Assembly: GCA_945907105.1 (NCBI GenBank)
Contig: CAMDSB010000007.1
Location: 1-42,543 of the forward strand
Direction of reading: 5' to 3'
Length of the DNA: 42,543 nucleotides
Source of the DNA: Rickettsia typhi
Lineage (GTDB): Bacteria > Pseudomonadota > Alphaproteobacteria > Rickettsiales > Rickettsiaceae
Made by a program: the position numbers and the translations under genes. The notes beneath the pieces were generated by a model. It did not search any database. It was not told the DNA's origin and saw nothing but the letters and a program-made list of their open reading frames with translations. This document shows, one piece after another, positions 9,897-18,841 of the stretch (its first letter is position 1; every line of letters starts with the position of its first letter).

Positions 9897-10900
9897 ATTA
9901 CTATTTATTGAGCCTTTTTATTTTAGGGATGATTTCAACGACTGCTTCTTACTTACTGACTAAGCTGCTGATTAACCTACTACCTAAATATGGAATGGTT
10001 GATATGCCTGGCACACGAAGGGTACATAACAAAGAAACTCCACGTGGGGGTGGGATAGCATTCGTTATTATTTTCATAACTTTATTACCTTTATTTGAAT
10101 ATTACATGTTTGGTAAACTTGATCGTTCTCCTACGATACTACAGATATTTTTTCCGATCAGCCTAGTATCTTTTTGGGATGATATATCTCATGTAATGAT
10201 TCCCTTAAGGCTGAGTATATATGTATTATGCTCTTTCCTAGCTATTATGTGGCTTGTTCATCCAAACATAGTACTTGGCTATGGAATTCCTATTTACTTA
10301 GATTTAATGATAGGCGCCTTTGCTTTACTTACTTTTTTGAATTTATATAATTTCCTTGATGGTATTGATGGCATAACTGTAAGCGAAACTTGCCATTTAT
10401 CTATTACTATTATAATTCTTTGTTTTCTTAGCTATGACATTATTCCAAATGTTGATATGGTAATTATTATTACTACTATAATATTGGGATGGGCTATAGG
10501 ATTTTTTTACTTTAACTGGCAACCAGCAAAGATATTTTTAGGTGACGCAGGAAGTATCAGTATAGGCTTTTTACTTGGAGTATGTTTACTCACAGTAGCT
10601 TCAGCAAGTGCTAAACTATTTGCCGCATGTGTTATTGCCTCACTTTATTACGTTGCGGACGGTGGCTTAACTATTTTAAGAAGACTTATTAAAGGCGAGA
10701 GAATATGGGAACCACACTTACAACATTTTTTTCACAAATCAGTGCAAAAAGGACGTAGCCATAAGCAAGTGGTAAAACGTATAATAAAATGTAATTTGTT
10801 ACTAATGATTTTTTCAGTTGGATCGCTTTATTATCCTATCATTTCAATAATTGGAGCACTTATTGTTGTGGTAGTTACACTCATTAGGTCATTAGTTTAG
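9893..10900 (+). CDS. Family-4 polyprenyl-phosphate sugar-1-phosphate transferase (WecA/MraY superfamily)
   Basis: The 335-residue polytopic membrane protein has roughly ten hydrophobic segments. Superfamily motifs are VDMPGTRRVHNKETPRGGG near the N-terminus, the paired Asp loop SFWDDISH, the NLYNFLDGIDGI motif, and FNWQPAKIFLGDAGS. A His-rich cytoplasmic loop (PHLQHFFHKSVQKGRSHKQV) follows. Such enzymes attach a sugar-1-phosphate to undecaprenyl phosphate at the inner membrane to start O-antigen or other surface glycans. The FFHK-type loop and length fit the WecA/glycosyltransferase family 4 branch better than MraY. The sugar donor cannot be told from sequence. It overlaps radC by 4 nt. Confidence 0.85.
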   Translation: MNYYLLSLFILGMISTTASYLLTKLLINLLPKYGMVDMPGTRRVHNKETPRGGGIAFVIIFITLLPLFEYYMFGKLDRSPTILQIFFPISLVSFWDDISHVMIPLRLSIYVLCSFLAIMWLVHPNIVLGYGIPIYLDLMIGAFALLTFLNLYNFLDGIDGITVSETCHLSITIIILCFLSYDIIPNVDMVIIITTIILGWAIGFFYFNWQPAKIFLGDAGSISIGFLLGVCLLTVASASAKLFAACVIASLYYVADGGLTILRRLIKGERIWEPHLQHFFHKSVQKGRSHKQVVKRIIKCNLLLMIFSVGSLYYPIISIIGALIVVVVTLIRSLV

Positions 10901-10906
10901 CAAATC

Positions 10907-11215
10907 ATGAAACCTATAGTTAATGATATAAATAAGCTTATTCATACTATTTTTAGAAGACAAAATCCAATTTTGGCGGAGTTAGTCATAAATTGGGGTA
11001 AAATTGTGGGCGTTAAGTTTAGTAGTCAGTCAAATCCATTAAAGATTACTATAGGCAGAGAGGGCGGTAAACAAATAAATATTTTGCACGTCTCTGTTGA
11101 TAACTCCAGTGTTTCAATGGAACTTGCTTATCAACAAGAACTAATGATTGAAAGAATAGCAATATACCTTGGGTACAAAGGAATTCACAAGATTAGATTA
11201 CTAGTTAGAGGGTAA
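10907..11215 (+). CDS. dciA: DciA-like DUF721 protein
   Basis: The 102-residue product matches the DUF721 family: an N-terminal helix (INKLIHTIFRRQNPILAELV), the NWGKIVGVKF motif and a KH-like beta-alpha segment ending in LGYKGIHKIRLLVRG. DciA proteins load the replicative helicase DnaB in bacteria that lack DnaC or DnaI, which includes the alphaproteobacteria. The gene lies 6 bp after the glycosyltransferase gene and directly abuts cyaY. Function is transferred from the family. Confidence 0.8.
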   Translation: MKPIVNDINKLIHTIFRRQNPILAELVINWGKIVGVKFSSQSNPLKITIGREGGKQINILHVSVDNSSVSMELAYQQELMIERIAIYLGYKGIHKIRLLVRG

Positions 11216-11518
11216 ATGAAAGATTTAGATTTTGCAATTGAAGTAGAAAGAATTATAAATAAAATAGCTACAACTATTGAAGATAACGATCAAGAATGTA
11301 GATTTGATCTGGATCTTAATGACGGAATTCTTAGTTTCTCAAATGAGAGTGGTACCTATATTATAAACAAACAAAGTATCTCTAAAGAGATATGGTTGTC
11401 TTCCCCCATTAGTGGACCGTATCATTTTGCTCTACAAGGAGGGCAATGGAAATCTCGTACGGGAGCAGAATTATATCAAGTATTATCGCATGAATTGCAA
11501 ATAGAAATAACAGGTTAA
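11216..11518 (+). CDS. cyaY: Frataxin homologue CyaY
   Basis: The 100-residue protein has the frataxin fold signature. An acidic first helix (LDFAIEVERIINKIATTIED and following Asp-rich residues) binds iron. Beta strands carry the conserved IWLSSPISGPYHFA motif and the WKSRTGAELYQVLSHEL helix. CyaY regulates or delivers iron to the IscS/IscU iron-sulfur assembly machine. Its ATG follows the dciA stop with no gap, and an ABC transporter gene starts 7 bp downstream. Confidence 0.93.
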   Translation: MKDLDFAIEVERIINKIATTIEDNDQECRFDLDLNDGILSFSNESGTYIINKQSISKEIWLSSPISGPYHFALQGGQWKSRTGAELYQVLSHELQIEITG

Positions 11519-11525
11519 CTAATCA

Positions 11526-13247
11526 ATGAGCAGCAACGTCAAAGAACTAAGCCTATATTTAGTAGGTCACATAAAAAGTTTATTGGTAGTGTTAATATCA
11601 TTGCTAAGTGTTTCTGCATCTCTTCTTCTTATAGGATTTGTCTTTAGAAGATTGATAGATAAAGGTTTAAGCTCTGGACAAATAGGTATAGTGCATAATT
11701 CTATTTACTTAATCTGCGTATTGATTTGTATTTTTGCAGTTGGAAGTTTTTTTCGTTCTTATTATATTAACTTAATTACTCTTAAGGTGATTTCTAAACT
11801 GAAATCAGACACATTCAAAAATCTATTGAAAGTTGATTTGACTAGATTTGAAGATTTAAAAATTGGCGATATTATTTCCAGATTAGGAGCCGACATTGAA
11901 ATGATTGGTAATCTAATTATCAATTTTTTATCATTTTTTATTAGAAATTCAATAATGTTGCTAGGGGCGATAACATTAATGTTTATAGAGAGCCCTAAGC
12001 TTTCATTAATGGTGGTGTTTAGCATCCCTGTTCTCCTATTCCCTATTCTCAAGTTAAGTAAGCACGTCAGATCTTTATCTAAACGAGTCCTAGAAGAGCA
12101 GAGTTTATTAGCCTCTAATATTGAAGAAAATTTTGTTGGTATCCGTACACTTTATGCTTATAACCAGCAACAATATTTGTCAGATCAATTTGATAAGAAA
12201 ATTAATTCAAATATTAAACACTCCAGTACCAGGCTAAGACTTAGGTCGCTGTTTTTTGCATTGGCTATAGCAATAATTACTGGTTCCATAACTTTGGTAA
12301 TTTGGGTTGGAAGCATTGACATTTTAAGCGGAGCTATGACCTCTGGGGAAATGATATCATTTATCTATTATGCTATGATTGTTGGCATGAGTGCTGGAGG
12401 TATAGCTGAACTTCTAAATGAATTACAAAGTCCATTTGCTGCTTTAGAACGTGTACTTGAGCTCCGAGACTTAAAATCAAATATAGCGCCGGTACTAAGC
12501 GAAGAGCTTTTAGACCAGAGCTATTCCGTCCGTTTTGAAAAAGTTAGTTTTTCATATCCCTCAAGGCCTGATATTTTAGTATTAAAAAACATTTCACTGG
12601 AAATATCTCAAGGAAAATTTACAGCTATTGTTGGTAAGTCTGGTTCTGGGAAAAGTACTTTACTGCAATTATTACTAAAATTTTATAATCACCAACATGG
12701 TAATATTTTTGTTGGTTCAAAGAATATCTCCTTCATTAAAGACGAGTTTATTAGAAGCAAAATCGCATATGTTGAACAAAATCCAACAATATTTTCTGGA
12801 TCTATTCGCTCTAATATAAGTTTTTCTAGACCAGAGGCTAGTGATGAAGAGATCAACAATATCGCAAAACTTTGCGGCATTCTCAATTTTACCAACTCTC
12901 TTGAACTAGGACTGGATACCGAAATTGGGGAAAGAGGGATAAGAATATCTGGCGGACAAAAACAGAGAATTGCTATTGCTAGAGCTCTTTTGTATAACCC
13001 AGAGATTTTACTTTTGGACGAAGCTACAAGTGCACTCGATACTGAAAGTGAAGAACAAATATTGCTCAATGTGCAGAATTTTCTGGCTGGTAAAACCATA
13101 ATCTCTGTTGCGCACCGCATATCTTCTATTGAAAAAGCAGATGAAATTCTGGTGATTAATCAAGGAGCGCTTGCAAGTCAAGGATCTCACAACCAATTAC
13201 TACGCAATTCAAAGATATATCATGTCCTTTATAAGGAACAAAAATAA
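11526..13247 (+). CDS. MsbA-related homodimeric ABC exporter
   Basis: The 573-residue half-transporter fuses a six-helix membrane domain (about 1-310) with an ATPase domain. ATPase motifs are complete: Walker A (VGKSGSGKST), Q-loop (YVEQNPT), signature (ISGGQKQRIAIARAL), Walker B (ILLLDEATSALD) and the switch His (SVAHR). Length and style suit the alphaproteobacterial MsbA-related exporter family. Its neighbour cyaY raises the thought of an Atm1-type iron-sulfur exporter, but I see no specific support, and substrates such as lipid A or other lipids remain possible. It closes the gatC-to-ABC run. Confidence 0.88.
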   Translation: MSSNVKELSLYLVGHIKSLLVVLISLLSVSASLLLIGFVFRRLIDKGLSSGQIGIVHNSIYLICVLICIFAVGSFFRSYYINLITLKVISKLKSDTFKNLLKVDLTRFEDLKIGDIISRLGADIEMIGNLIINFLSFFIRNSIMLLGAITLMFIESPKLSLMVVFSIPVLLFPILKLSKHVRSLSKRVLEEQSLLASNIEENFVGIRTLYAYNQQQYLSDQFDKKINSNIKHSSTRLRLRSLFFALAIAIITGSITLVIWVGSIDILSGAMTSGEMISFIYYAMIVGMSAGGIAELLNELQSPFAALERVLELRDLKSNIAPVLSEELLDQSYSVRFEKVSFSYPSRPDILVLKNISLEISQGKFTAIVGKSGSGKSTLLQLLLKFYNHQHGNIFVGSKNISFIKDEFIRSKIAYVEQNPTIFSGSIRSNISFSRPEASDEEINNIAKLCGILNFTNSLELGLDTEIGERGIRISGGQKQRIAIARALLYNPEILLLDEATSALDTESEEQILLNVQNFLAGKTIISVAHRISSIEKADEILVINQGALASQGSHNQLLRNSKIYHVLYKEQK

Positions 13248-13339
13248 ATTTGAGATTTAGGATAATTTATTTGTAATTAAATTTGCTTTATGACACTATA
13301 AAACTTAATTTTTCTTAAAATACTAAAATTAGGATGACA

Positions 13340-13846
13340 ATGAAAAAGAAAATTTTATGCGCTCTAAGCGTAGCCTTATTATTTTGTAATATTTCTAGAG
13401 CCGCTACTCCTGAAACCTCAGTTGCTAGTGACAATACAGTAACGCCTTTTGCCGGAGCGCAATCAGATACAGCCGAGGTAAAGAAGACTCTAGAAATCAC
13501 AGATGCTTGGGCTCGTAAATCTATGTCTCCAAACAACAACTCTGCTGCATACATGAGAATCAATAATCCAACTGCAGAGCAAATTACGATTATTGGAGCT
13601 TCCGCCTCACGGGTTGCTAATAACGTTGAGCTTCACAAGAGTTTTGTAGACGAAAAAGGTGTTAGCCGCATGATTTCAATTGATAAAATTGTTGTCCCAG
13701 CTGGAAGCTCAATAGAGCTTATTCCTGGAGCCATGCACATTATGCTATTTGATTTGAAAAAGAATTTAGCAGTAGGAAGTAAATTTGATATTGTAATCAA
13801 GATTGAAGGCAAAGATCCTATTACTATAGAAACGATGGTTAAATAA
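13340..13846 (+). CDS. PCuAC-type periplasmic copper chaperone
   Basis: The product has a cleavable signal peptide (MKKKILCALSVALLFCNISRA) and a PCuAC (DUF461) domain beginning ITDAWARKSMSPNNNSAAYM. The Cu(I) motif is visible as His (VELHKSF), Met (GVSRM), then exactly 21 residues and H-x-M (GAMHIMLF). These proteins deliver copper to the CuA or CuB site of cytochrome oxidase. An in-frame ATG two codons upstream (13334) is possible, but the ATG at 13340 is better spaced from the AGGA at 13331-13334. It is preceded by about 90 bp without genes. Confidence 0.9.
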   Translation: MKKKILCALSVALLFCNISRAATPETSVASDNTVTPFAGAQSDTAEVKKTLEITDAWARKSMSPNNNSAAYMRINNPTAEQITIIGASASRVANNVELHKSFVDEKGVSRMISIDKIVVPAGSSIELIPGAMHIMLFDLKKNLAVGSKFDIVIKIEGKDPITIETMVK

Positions 13847-13884
13847 AACTTGAAAAAGAGCTTTAAATAAATTACAGTAGTTTC

Positions 13885-13912
13885 ACTTTTAAACATGTTG
13901 TCTTTTAAAAGT
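13885..13912. repeat. AT-rich hairpin after the copper chaperone gene
   Basis: ACTTTTAAA (13885-13893) pairs with TTTAAAAGT (13904-13912) across a 10-nt loop, 38 bp after the PCuAC stop. No T tract follows on the plus strand, so it is at best a weak terminator. Confidence 0.4.
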
Positions 13913-13948
13913 AAAATTATATAACATAAGTTTATATCGAGGCGCCCT

Positions 13949-14644
13949 ATTTCTACTCTAACCAAATTTTTTTCATGTCTACTCCTCTCACTTATACTCA
14001 GCAGCTGTGGTGGGGGTTACAAATATCATAAAATGGAACCTTATACTCAAGAGTCTTTTGCTCAAGGTAAAAAAGGAGTAGCGTTTTTTGAGATTGCAGA
14101 AGGAGGTCTAAGTAAAAACACTTCTTTGTCATATATTCTTGTTAAATTAGATGAAAAGGATATAAGGTATATGGTTAATACTAATCCAGGTTTCTCAGAC
14201 CTTTTTAGTCTTAAGCCCTTCAAACGTAGTGCCTTTCAAAGCCTTCTTTATTTAGATCCTGGAATTTATTATATTGATCATATCTATTTATTAAGTACAG
14301 AAAATACTACTCGTTGGCTCCCTTCCCCTGGATACAAAGACAACTATTTCCTTTACGGAGCATTTGAAATTAAGTCTAGCCAAGTGCTAAATATTGGACA
14401 ATTAGTGATCAATGGTAAAATGAAATTCAATCACGTAAGTAATACTGATTTAGTAAAAAAACAGCTAATAGAGAATAAAAAAGAAGAATTAGCAGAGAAA
14501 GTTAAAGATGGAAAATTTTACCAACGCGGCTCTGTTGTTTTTCTTGATAAAAATCAGCATTATAAGTTACTTTCAAGTACAGTAATTCAAGAATACCATA
14601 AAAAATTAGTTCAGCATGCCATTGAACAGGAAGCAAAAAAATAA
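13949..14644 (+). CDS. Orphan lipoprotein with probable ATT start codon
   Basis: From the first ATG (14033) the product would be a 203-residue protein without a signal. Reading the same frame upstream to the stop at 13922 uncovers a perfect lipoprotein signal peptide (STLTKFFSCLLLSLILSSCG, lipobox Cys at codon 14006-14008). No ATG, GTG or TTG exists between that stop and 14033. The codon that best fits as start is ATT at 13949, 6 nt after a GAGG (13939-13942). The mature part has an internal GIYYIDHIYLL segment and a Lys-rich C-terminus, and I recognise no family. It should be anchored in the periplasm. If ATT is not used, the gene is a start-codon mutant. Confidence 0.75.
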   Translation: MSTLTKFFSCLLLSLILSSCGGGYKYHKMEPYTQESFAQGKKGVAFFEIAEGGLSKNTSLSYILVKLDEKDIRYMVNTNPGFSDLFSLKPFKRSAFQSLLYLDPGIYYIDHIYLLSTENTTRWLPSPGYKDNYFLYGAFEIKSSQVLNIGQLVINGKMKFNHVSNTDLVKKQLIENKKEELAEKVKDGKFYQRGSVVFLDKNQHYKLLSSTVIQEYHKKLVQHAIEQEAKK

Positions 14645-14996
14645 CTACAAATTTTACTCTATCATAGACATATCAACCTGAATTATTTCTTTTTTGCCCT
14701 TTCCATAATAATAAGGCCAACCTGATCAAAGCCTAGAAGTTATCTCTCTCAACCAACTTAAAGCTTATTGAGTTTTATTTTTCAACTATTGGTTGATTTT
14801 TATATTACAACATGGAAAGATGGTGAGAGGTTAGGTTAGAAAATTTAACTTGGTTTAAAAATCAACTATATGAGCCTAGTATATGAGCCTAGCTTTACAC
14901 TAAAAAGACTTAAACTTATGTAAAGTCGACCATTTTAGTCTTTGTGGAAAAACTAAAGTAGTTAAACATGCAATTAATTAGGTAACAAGTAATTTT
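14645..14996. other. Intergenic stretch with a weak terminator-like hairpin and a tandem 13-mer
   Basis: No gene is visible here. TCAACCAA (14749-14756) pairs with TTGGTTGA (14789-14796), followed by TTTTTAT, which may end the lipoprotein transcript. The 13-mer TATATGAGCCTAG occurs twice in direct tandem at 14867-14879 and 14880-14892. The promoter of the next gene presumably lies in the last 100 bp, but I cannot single it out. Confidence 0.5.
14867..14892. repeat. Exact tandem duplication of a 13-mer
   Basis: TATATGAGCCTAG is present twice with no gap and no mismatch, about 105 bp upstream of the next start codon. It may be a slippage product or a doubled protein-binding site. Confidence 0.8.
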
Positions 14997-16133
14997 ATGA
15001 AAAAAAAATCAACTCAACTGATAGATTTAAAGAACCTTAATTTCAACGAGGGAGATGCAGCGCTGTTCTGCAAAATCCTAGATCTGGAAGAAAGACTCTT
15101 AAACTCTAGTTACTGGGCACACCACTTAAAAGATCCTTCACAAGCTCATGGAGAAAAAGTGTCTTTTGAGGAAACTATGGTAACAGAAGCCGGAATTATT
15201 GGATCTATGAGTAACATAGAGGATATGGTTAAGGCATATGGATCAATAATCGAATTAAGAGAAGGCATGTGTTTACCAGCATCGATGCTTATTCATTATG
15301 GTGCAATAGAGCTAAGTAGGTTTGCTTACCAAAGTAGCAATCTTGTATCTATTAATATGGGGACGTTATATTTAGAAAAATGTCTTGCAATCAATTCCAA
15401 ATTAATGAATGTAGACGAAACTGGCAAAGTAAGTAACTTATTAGTGTTCAAGGCGCTTACTAATCTTTCTTTATTACATAGTAAAGTAGGTGGCGACACT
15501 CTATTAACAGCTGAATATCACAAGCAAGCTTGGTTAATTGGGCAGAAGATCTCTGTGGACAAAGATAATGAATTTCTTAATTCTGTAAAAATAGTTTTAG
15601 ATAAACTTTCTCCCGGATTTACTAGTGACAAAGACTCTTCATGTTTATATATAACTACTAGAGGGGAAGTTAAGAAGGATGATCTCTCTCTTATAATTAA
15701 AGCAGCAATACTGCCTAGAATCCTAAGTAAAATACCAGACCTTGTTCAAGAAGGAAAGTGGAGCCATTCAATCCTTGGATCTGATTGGGGTCTTAAGGGC
15801 TATGTTAATAGTGACTTCGTAAAGAAAGTACTTAAGTCTAATACTCATTGTACTGCAAAGGATATTGAAAAAGCACAGATGTTATGTTTTGAGACAATAT
15901 GTGCTGCCACTCTCGCTTCTAAAAATAAAGGCGGAACTAAATGTTTAGAAGAATTTATAAAGGAACATCCAAGCCTAGTTTCTAGAGTGTTATCTGTACA
16001 CCCAGAATATTGCTTAGATGCTAGGATGCTAAGCACCTGCGTTGACACTTTTACTAAGGGAGAATTTGAATTTGATGCACCAGAAATTGAGTATGTTAAT
16101 ATTACTTTAGCTGGTGAAGTAACAGACCTGTAA
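14997..16133 (+). CDS. Cytosolic orphan protein of 378 residues
   Basis: I do not recognise this protein. It has no signal peptide and no membrane segment. The start is Lys-rich (MKKKSTQLIDLKNLNF) and the body looks mainly helical, with several regularly spaced helices between residues 60 and 180 (EGMCLPASMLIHYGAIELSR, then NLVSINMGTLYLEKCLAI) that could form a solenoid. Cysteines are frequent (around 10) for a cytosolic protein. The middle holds a short beta-like CLYITTRGEVKKDD stretch. It stands alone behind a 350-bp gap and ends at a strong bidirectional terminator, so it is an independent unit. A secreted effector is possible but unproven. Confidence 0.7.
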   Translation: MKKKSTQLIDLKNLNFNEGDAALFCKILDLEERLLNSSYWAHHLKDPSQAHGEKVSFEETMVTEAGIIGSMSNIEDMVKAYGSIIELREGMCLPASMLIHYGAIELSRFAYQSSNLVSINMGTLYLEKCLAINSKLMNVDETGKVSNLLVFKALTNLSLLHSKVGGDTLLTAEYHKQAWLIGQKISVDKDNEFLNSVKIVLDKLSPGFTSDKDSSCLYITTRGEVKKDDLSLIIKAAILPRILSKIPDLVQEGKWSHSILGSDWGLKGYVNSDFVKKVLKSNTHCTAKDIEKAQMLCFETICAATLASKNKGGTKCLEEFIKEHPSLVSRVLSVHPEYCLDARMLSTCVDTFTKGEFEFDAPEIEYVNITLAGEVTDL

Positions 16134-16145
16134 GATTGAAAATAT

Positions 16146-16182
16146 TAAGTAGAAAGACGCTTATAATTAGCCTTTCTACTTA
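16146..16182. terminator. Bidirectional terminator between convergent genes
   Basis: TAAGTAGAAAG (16146-16156) pairs perfectly with CTTTCTACTTA (16172-16182) around a 15-nt loop. It lies 13 bp after the plus-strand orphan gene, and its right arm contains the TAG stop of the minus-strand dehydrogenase gene (16176-16178). Flanking A/T-rich DNA makes it usable in both directions. Confidence 0.65.
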
Positions 16183-18275
16183 GACAATAATCTACCAATT
16201 TTTTTAAGGCTTTCTGGTTTTGCAGCCATCTGCAGAAATTTCTCTTTCTCCATACTTAGCAAAGTAGATTCATCGATTTTGCCCATATCAATTATCTTCT
16301 GAAAAAATTCTACCACTTCACCAGTGATATTATCGAAATTTTCCTCACCTATTTCGGTTGCAAGATTTATCCTTGGCAAGTTAACACTAATAGGAGTAAT
16401 TCGTGCCACAGACTTTATTTCCATAGCTTCTGCCATTATGTTTTCAATACTCATATTGAAATTGCAATTAACATTATATTCCAGAGCGAAATAATCGCTC
16501 GAAGGAGATTGATATTGTACTAAGATGTTGCGTAGGTTTTGAATGAGCCTATTTTTATCACCTTTGGAACGTAAGAACATTTCCTTAACCCCTCCCCAAC
16601 CAGGAATAAGACCAACACCTAGCTCAATTAGTCCTGCATTTAAGTTTTGATGTGCTAACACGCTATGAGAATGTAGCAATAATTCACACCCTCCACCAAG
16701 TGCAAGACCGTAAGCGCATGACATCACATCAATTTCTGCATATTTTAGAGTGAGCATTGCTTTTTGACCGAGATCAATAAACTGCTCCATAGCTTTAAAA
16801 TTCTTGTTGCTTATTTGATCATAAAATAATCTGATATCCGCGCCAGCTGAAAAATGTTTACTCTTGCCAGGATGGATTATTAGCCTCGAAGACTTATCTT
16901 CTGAGAGTTTGACTGCATCTATTATTAAAGAAAAAACCTGATGATTTAAAGAGTTCATCTTAGTTTTAATAACAAAAAGATGGTTATTTTTATACTCAAA
17001 TAAATCAGCTGAATCATTTGATAGCAATATTTTTGCACCATCTTGCCATGTTGACTTATTTACAGTTCGTTTTTTTACATTGTTACTTATTCCTTTAAGC
17101 CAAATTTCTCCCTTTGGCATATAAGAATCAAGTAACTCAAATGGACCATATTTCAAGCTATAGCCAAGCTTCATGGCTTTATCAACATCTTCAGTTGAAT
17201 CAGATATCTCTGGTACAAGACTTGTAACATATGAAAAAAATGTAGCTAATATTTCCTTGAAAAAATCACTATATATATCATTCTTATTAAATAATTCTTC
17301 TAGTGTTTTTGGAGTCTCAGTTAACTTAAGGTCAACATAATCTAAGCTTTTAAAGTCGAATATTTGCTTGATAGCTTGACCTTGACTTTTCGTAACCTTA
17401 TAAAAACCACCGCCAGATTTACGTCCTAGCAATCCCCTTGATTTCATCCCGGCAAGCATCTCTGAATCAGTGTATATTTCCTGATACTTGTCCTCAATAG
17501 CAAGCGCACCAGTCAATGACTTAGAGATCAATGCCATAACGTCATGACCAATCAAATCGTATAAACCAAACACACCTGTTGAAGGGAACCCAAGAAGCTT
17601 TGTGAATATCTGATCTATTACTGCTGGATTAAGTTCTTTTTCAATAGCTTTTCTTACCGTAAATTCCAGAAGAAAGCACCCTATCCTGTTTGCAATAAAC
17701 CCAGGTGTATCATTGCAATGAATGATTGTTTTGCCCAGTTTTTTAGTGATGAATTCTTCGGCGCGCTCAATTACCGAGCGATCATTATTCACATCACTCA
17801 CTAATTCAAGAAGTTCCATATACCTAGGAGGATTGAAGAAATGTGTAATAATAAATCTGCGCTGCACTGATTTAGGTAATTTCTCTTTCAACTTGGCTAA
17901 CGGTAATGTTGAAGTATTAGAAGCTATTATTGTACTATCTTTAAGGTATGGGAGTAGTGTTTTGTACAAATTATGCTTAATATCTAATCTTTCAACAATT
18001 ACCTCAATTATAAGATCGCACCCTGATATGAGATTTAAATTGTCACGAAGATTTCCTACAGTGATATATTTTGCTAGAGTTGGGTGTGATAAAGGCGCTG
18101 GTTTTTGTGATTGCATTTTCTCAAGAGCTACAACAACTGTATTCGACGGGTTTGATGAATTTTCATCTGCTATATCCAGTAAGATTACCTCAGTGCGTGA
18201 GTTTGCAACTTGCGCGGCAATACCACTTCCCATAACCCCAGAACCAATAACGCATACTTTTCTTATTACCGACAT
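16176..18275 (-). CDS. 3-hydroxyacyl-CoA dehydrogenase / enoyl-CoA hydratase fusion (FadN-type order)
   Basis: The 699-residue protein should carry out the hydration and NAD-dependent oxidation steps of beta-oxidation. The dehydrogenase is N-terminal: Rossmann loop [28 protein letters not shown], catalytic His/Glu in [16 protein letters not shown] and [12 protein letters not shown] crotonase-like domain follows (about residues 430-600) with the oxyanion loop [15 protein letters not shown] and a Glu in [15 protein letters not shown]. This dehydrogenase-first order resembles Bacillus FadN and differs from FadB. The ATG is preceded by AGGTTG. It is 21 bp downstream of the host-attachment-family gene, so they are probably co-transcribed. 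Confidence 0.92.
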   Translation of the reverse strand: MSVIRKVCVIGSGVMGSGIAAQVANSRTEVILLDIADENSSNPSNTVVVALEKMQSQKPAPLSHPTLAKYITVGNLRDNLNLISGCDLIIEVIVERLDIKHNLYKTLLPYLKDSTIIASNTSTLPLAKLKEKLPKSVQRRFIITHFFNPPRYMELLELVSDVNNDRSVIERAEEFITKKLGKTIIHCNDTPGFIANRIGCFLLEFTVRKAIEKELNPAVIDQIFTKLLGFPSTGVFGLYDLIGHDVMALISKSLTGALAIEDKYQEIYTDSEMLAGMKSRGLLGRKSGGGFYKVTKSQGQAIKQIFDFKSLDYVDLKLTETPKTLEELFNKNDIYSDFFKEILATFFSYVTSLVPEISDSTEDVDKAMKLGYSLKYGPFELLDSYMPKGEIWLKGISNNVKKRTVNKSTWQDGAKILLSNDSADLFEYKNNHLFVIKTKMNSLNHQVFSLIIDAVKLSEDKSSRLIIHPGKSKHFSAGADIRLFYDQISNKNFKAMEQFIDLGQKAMLTLKYAEIDVMSCAYGLALGGGCELLLHSHSVLAHQNLNAGLIELGVGLIPGWGGVKEMFLRSKGDKNRLIQNLRNILVQYQSPSSDYFALEYNVNCNFNMSIENIMAEAMEIKSVARITPISVNLPRINLATEIGEENFDNITGEVVEFFQKIIDMGKIDESTLLSMEKEKFLQMAAKPESLKKIGRLLSK

Positions 18276-18296
18276 ATCAACCTACTTATAATATAT

Positions 18297-18728
18297 TTAA
18301 GCAAATATTGCTTTCTCTATATCCTTAATACTATGATTAATGAGATCTTTATTTACTTCTTTGGTGACCAGTTTTTTTAATTTGCTATTTATCATTTGTC
18401 TCAGGTGCCCAAGTAGCTTTGAGCTCGCAATAATGTACAGCTCTTTATAAGCTGAATCATTTACAAAAATCTGATTAATATGGTCGAGGGCTGCTCTTGA
18501 TGAGCCATTCAAATCGATATCCTTTTTAGAAGTATGAGGATCATGAAATGCAGATAAGCCAGATTTGTTGCCTCTCAAACTTTCATGTCTCTCAACATTA
18601 CGTTCTTCATTCTCGTGAAGCTGAAATTTTCCTACCTCTTCTGTGATTTTTAAACCTTCCGCCTTAAAAAGCTTCAACATATTCATGTCTAAAACCGCAA
18701 CTAGTTTATAACCAAAATGATTTTGCAT
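18297..18728 (-). CDS. Host-attachment family protein (PF10116-like)
   Basis: The product resembles the small family annotated as proteins required for attachment to host cells. It shows the opening beta strand with LVAVLDMNMLKLFKAEG, then the middle RNVERHESLRGNKSG and AFHDPHTSKKDID segments, and a C-terminal helix-rich part (LYIIASSKLLGHLRQMINSKL, then VNKDLINHSIKDIEKAI). The family fold is thought to be related to release-factor-like domains, and the name comes from a plant-pathogen mutant, so the real function is unclear. The frame is open to an ATG at 18764, but the ATG at 18728 is preferred because the protein fold begins there. It precedes the fatty acid oxidation gene by 21 bp. Confidence 0.72.
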   Translation of the reverse strand: MQNHFGYKLVAVLDMNMLKLFKAEGLKITEEVGKFQLHENEERNVERHESLRGNKSGLSAFHDPHTSKKDIDLNGSSRAALDHINQIFVNDSAYKELYIIASSKLLGHLRQMINSKLKKLVTKEVNKDLINHSIKDIEKAIFA

Positions 18729-18841
18729 ATTTTTTCTACCTATACTTGAAGAACACATAACCAACTATAACTATAGTAGTTATTCCAAGGAGACGAAAGA
18801 ATTTTATGAAGAGACTGAGAAAAGTATTTTTTTGCCAGAAA

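Noticed and set aside
12689..13120. Minus-strand frame of 143 codons opposite the ABC exporter
   Set aside because: The plus-strand frame has all ABC ATPase motifs, so the antisense frame is a shadow.
17722..18291. Plus-strand frame of 189 codons opposite the dehydrogenase
   Set aside because: The minus-strand frame encodes the Rossmann and catalytic motifs. The antisense product is Ser/Arg-rich without pattern.
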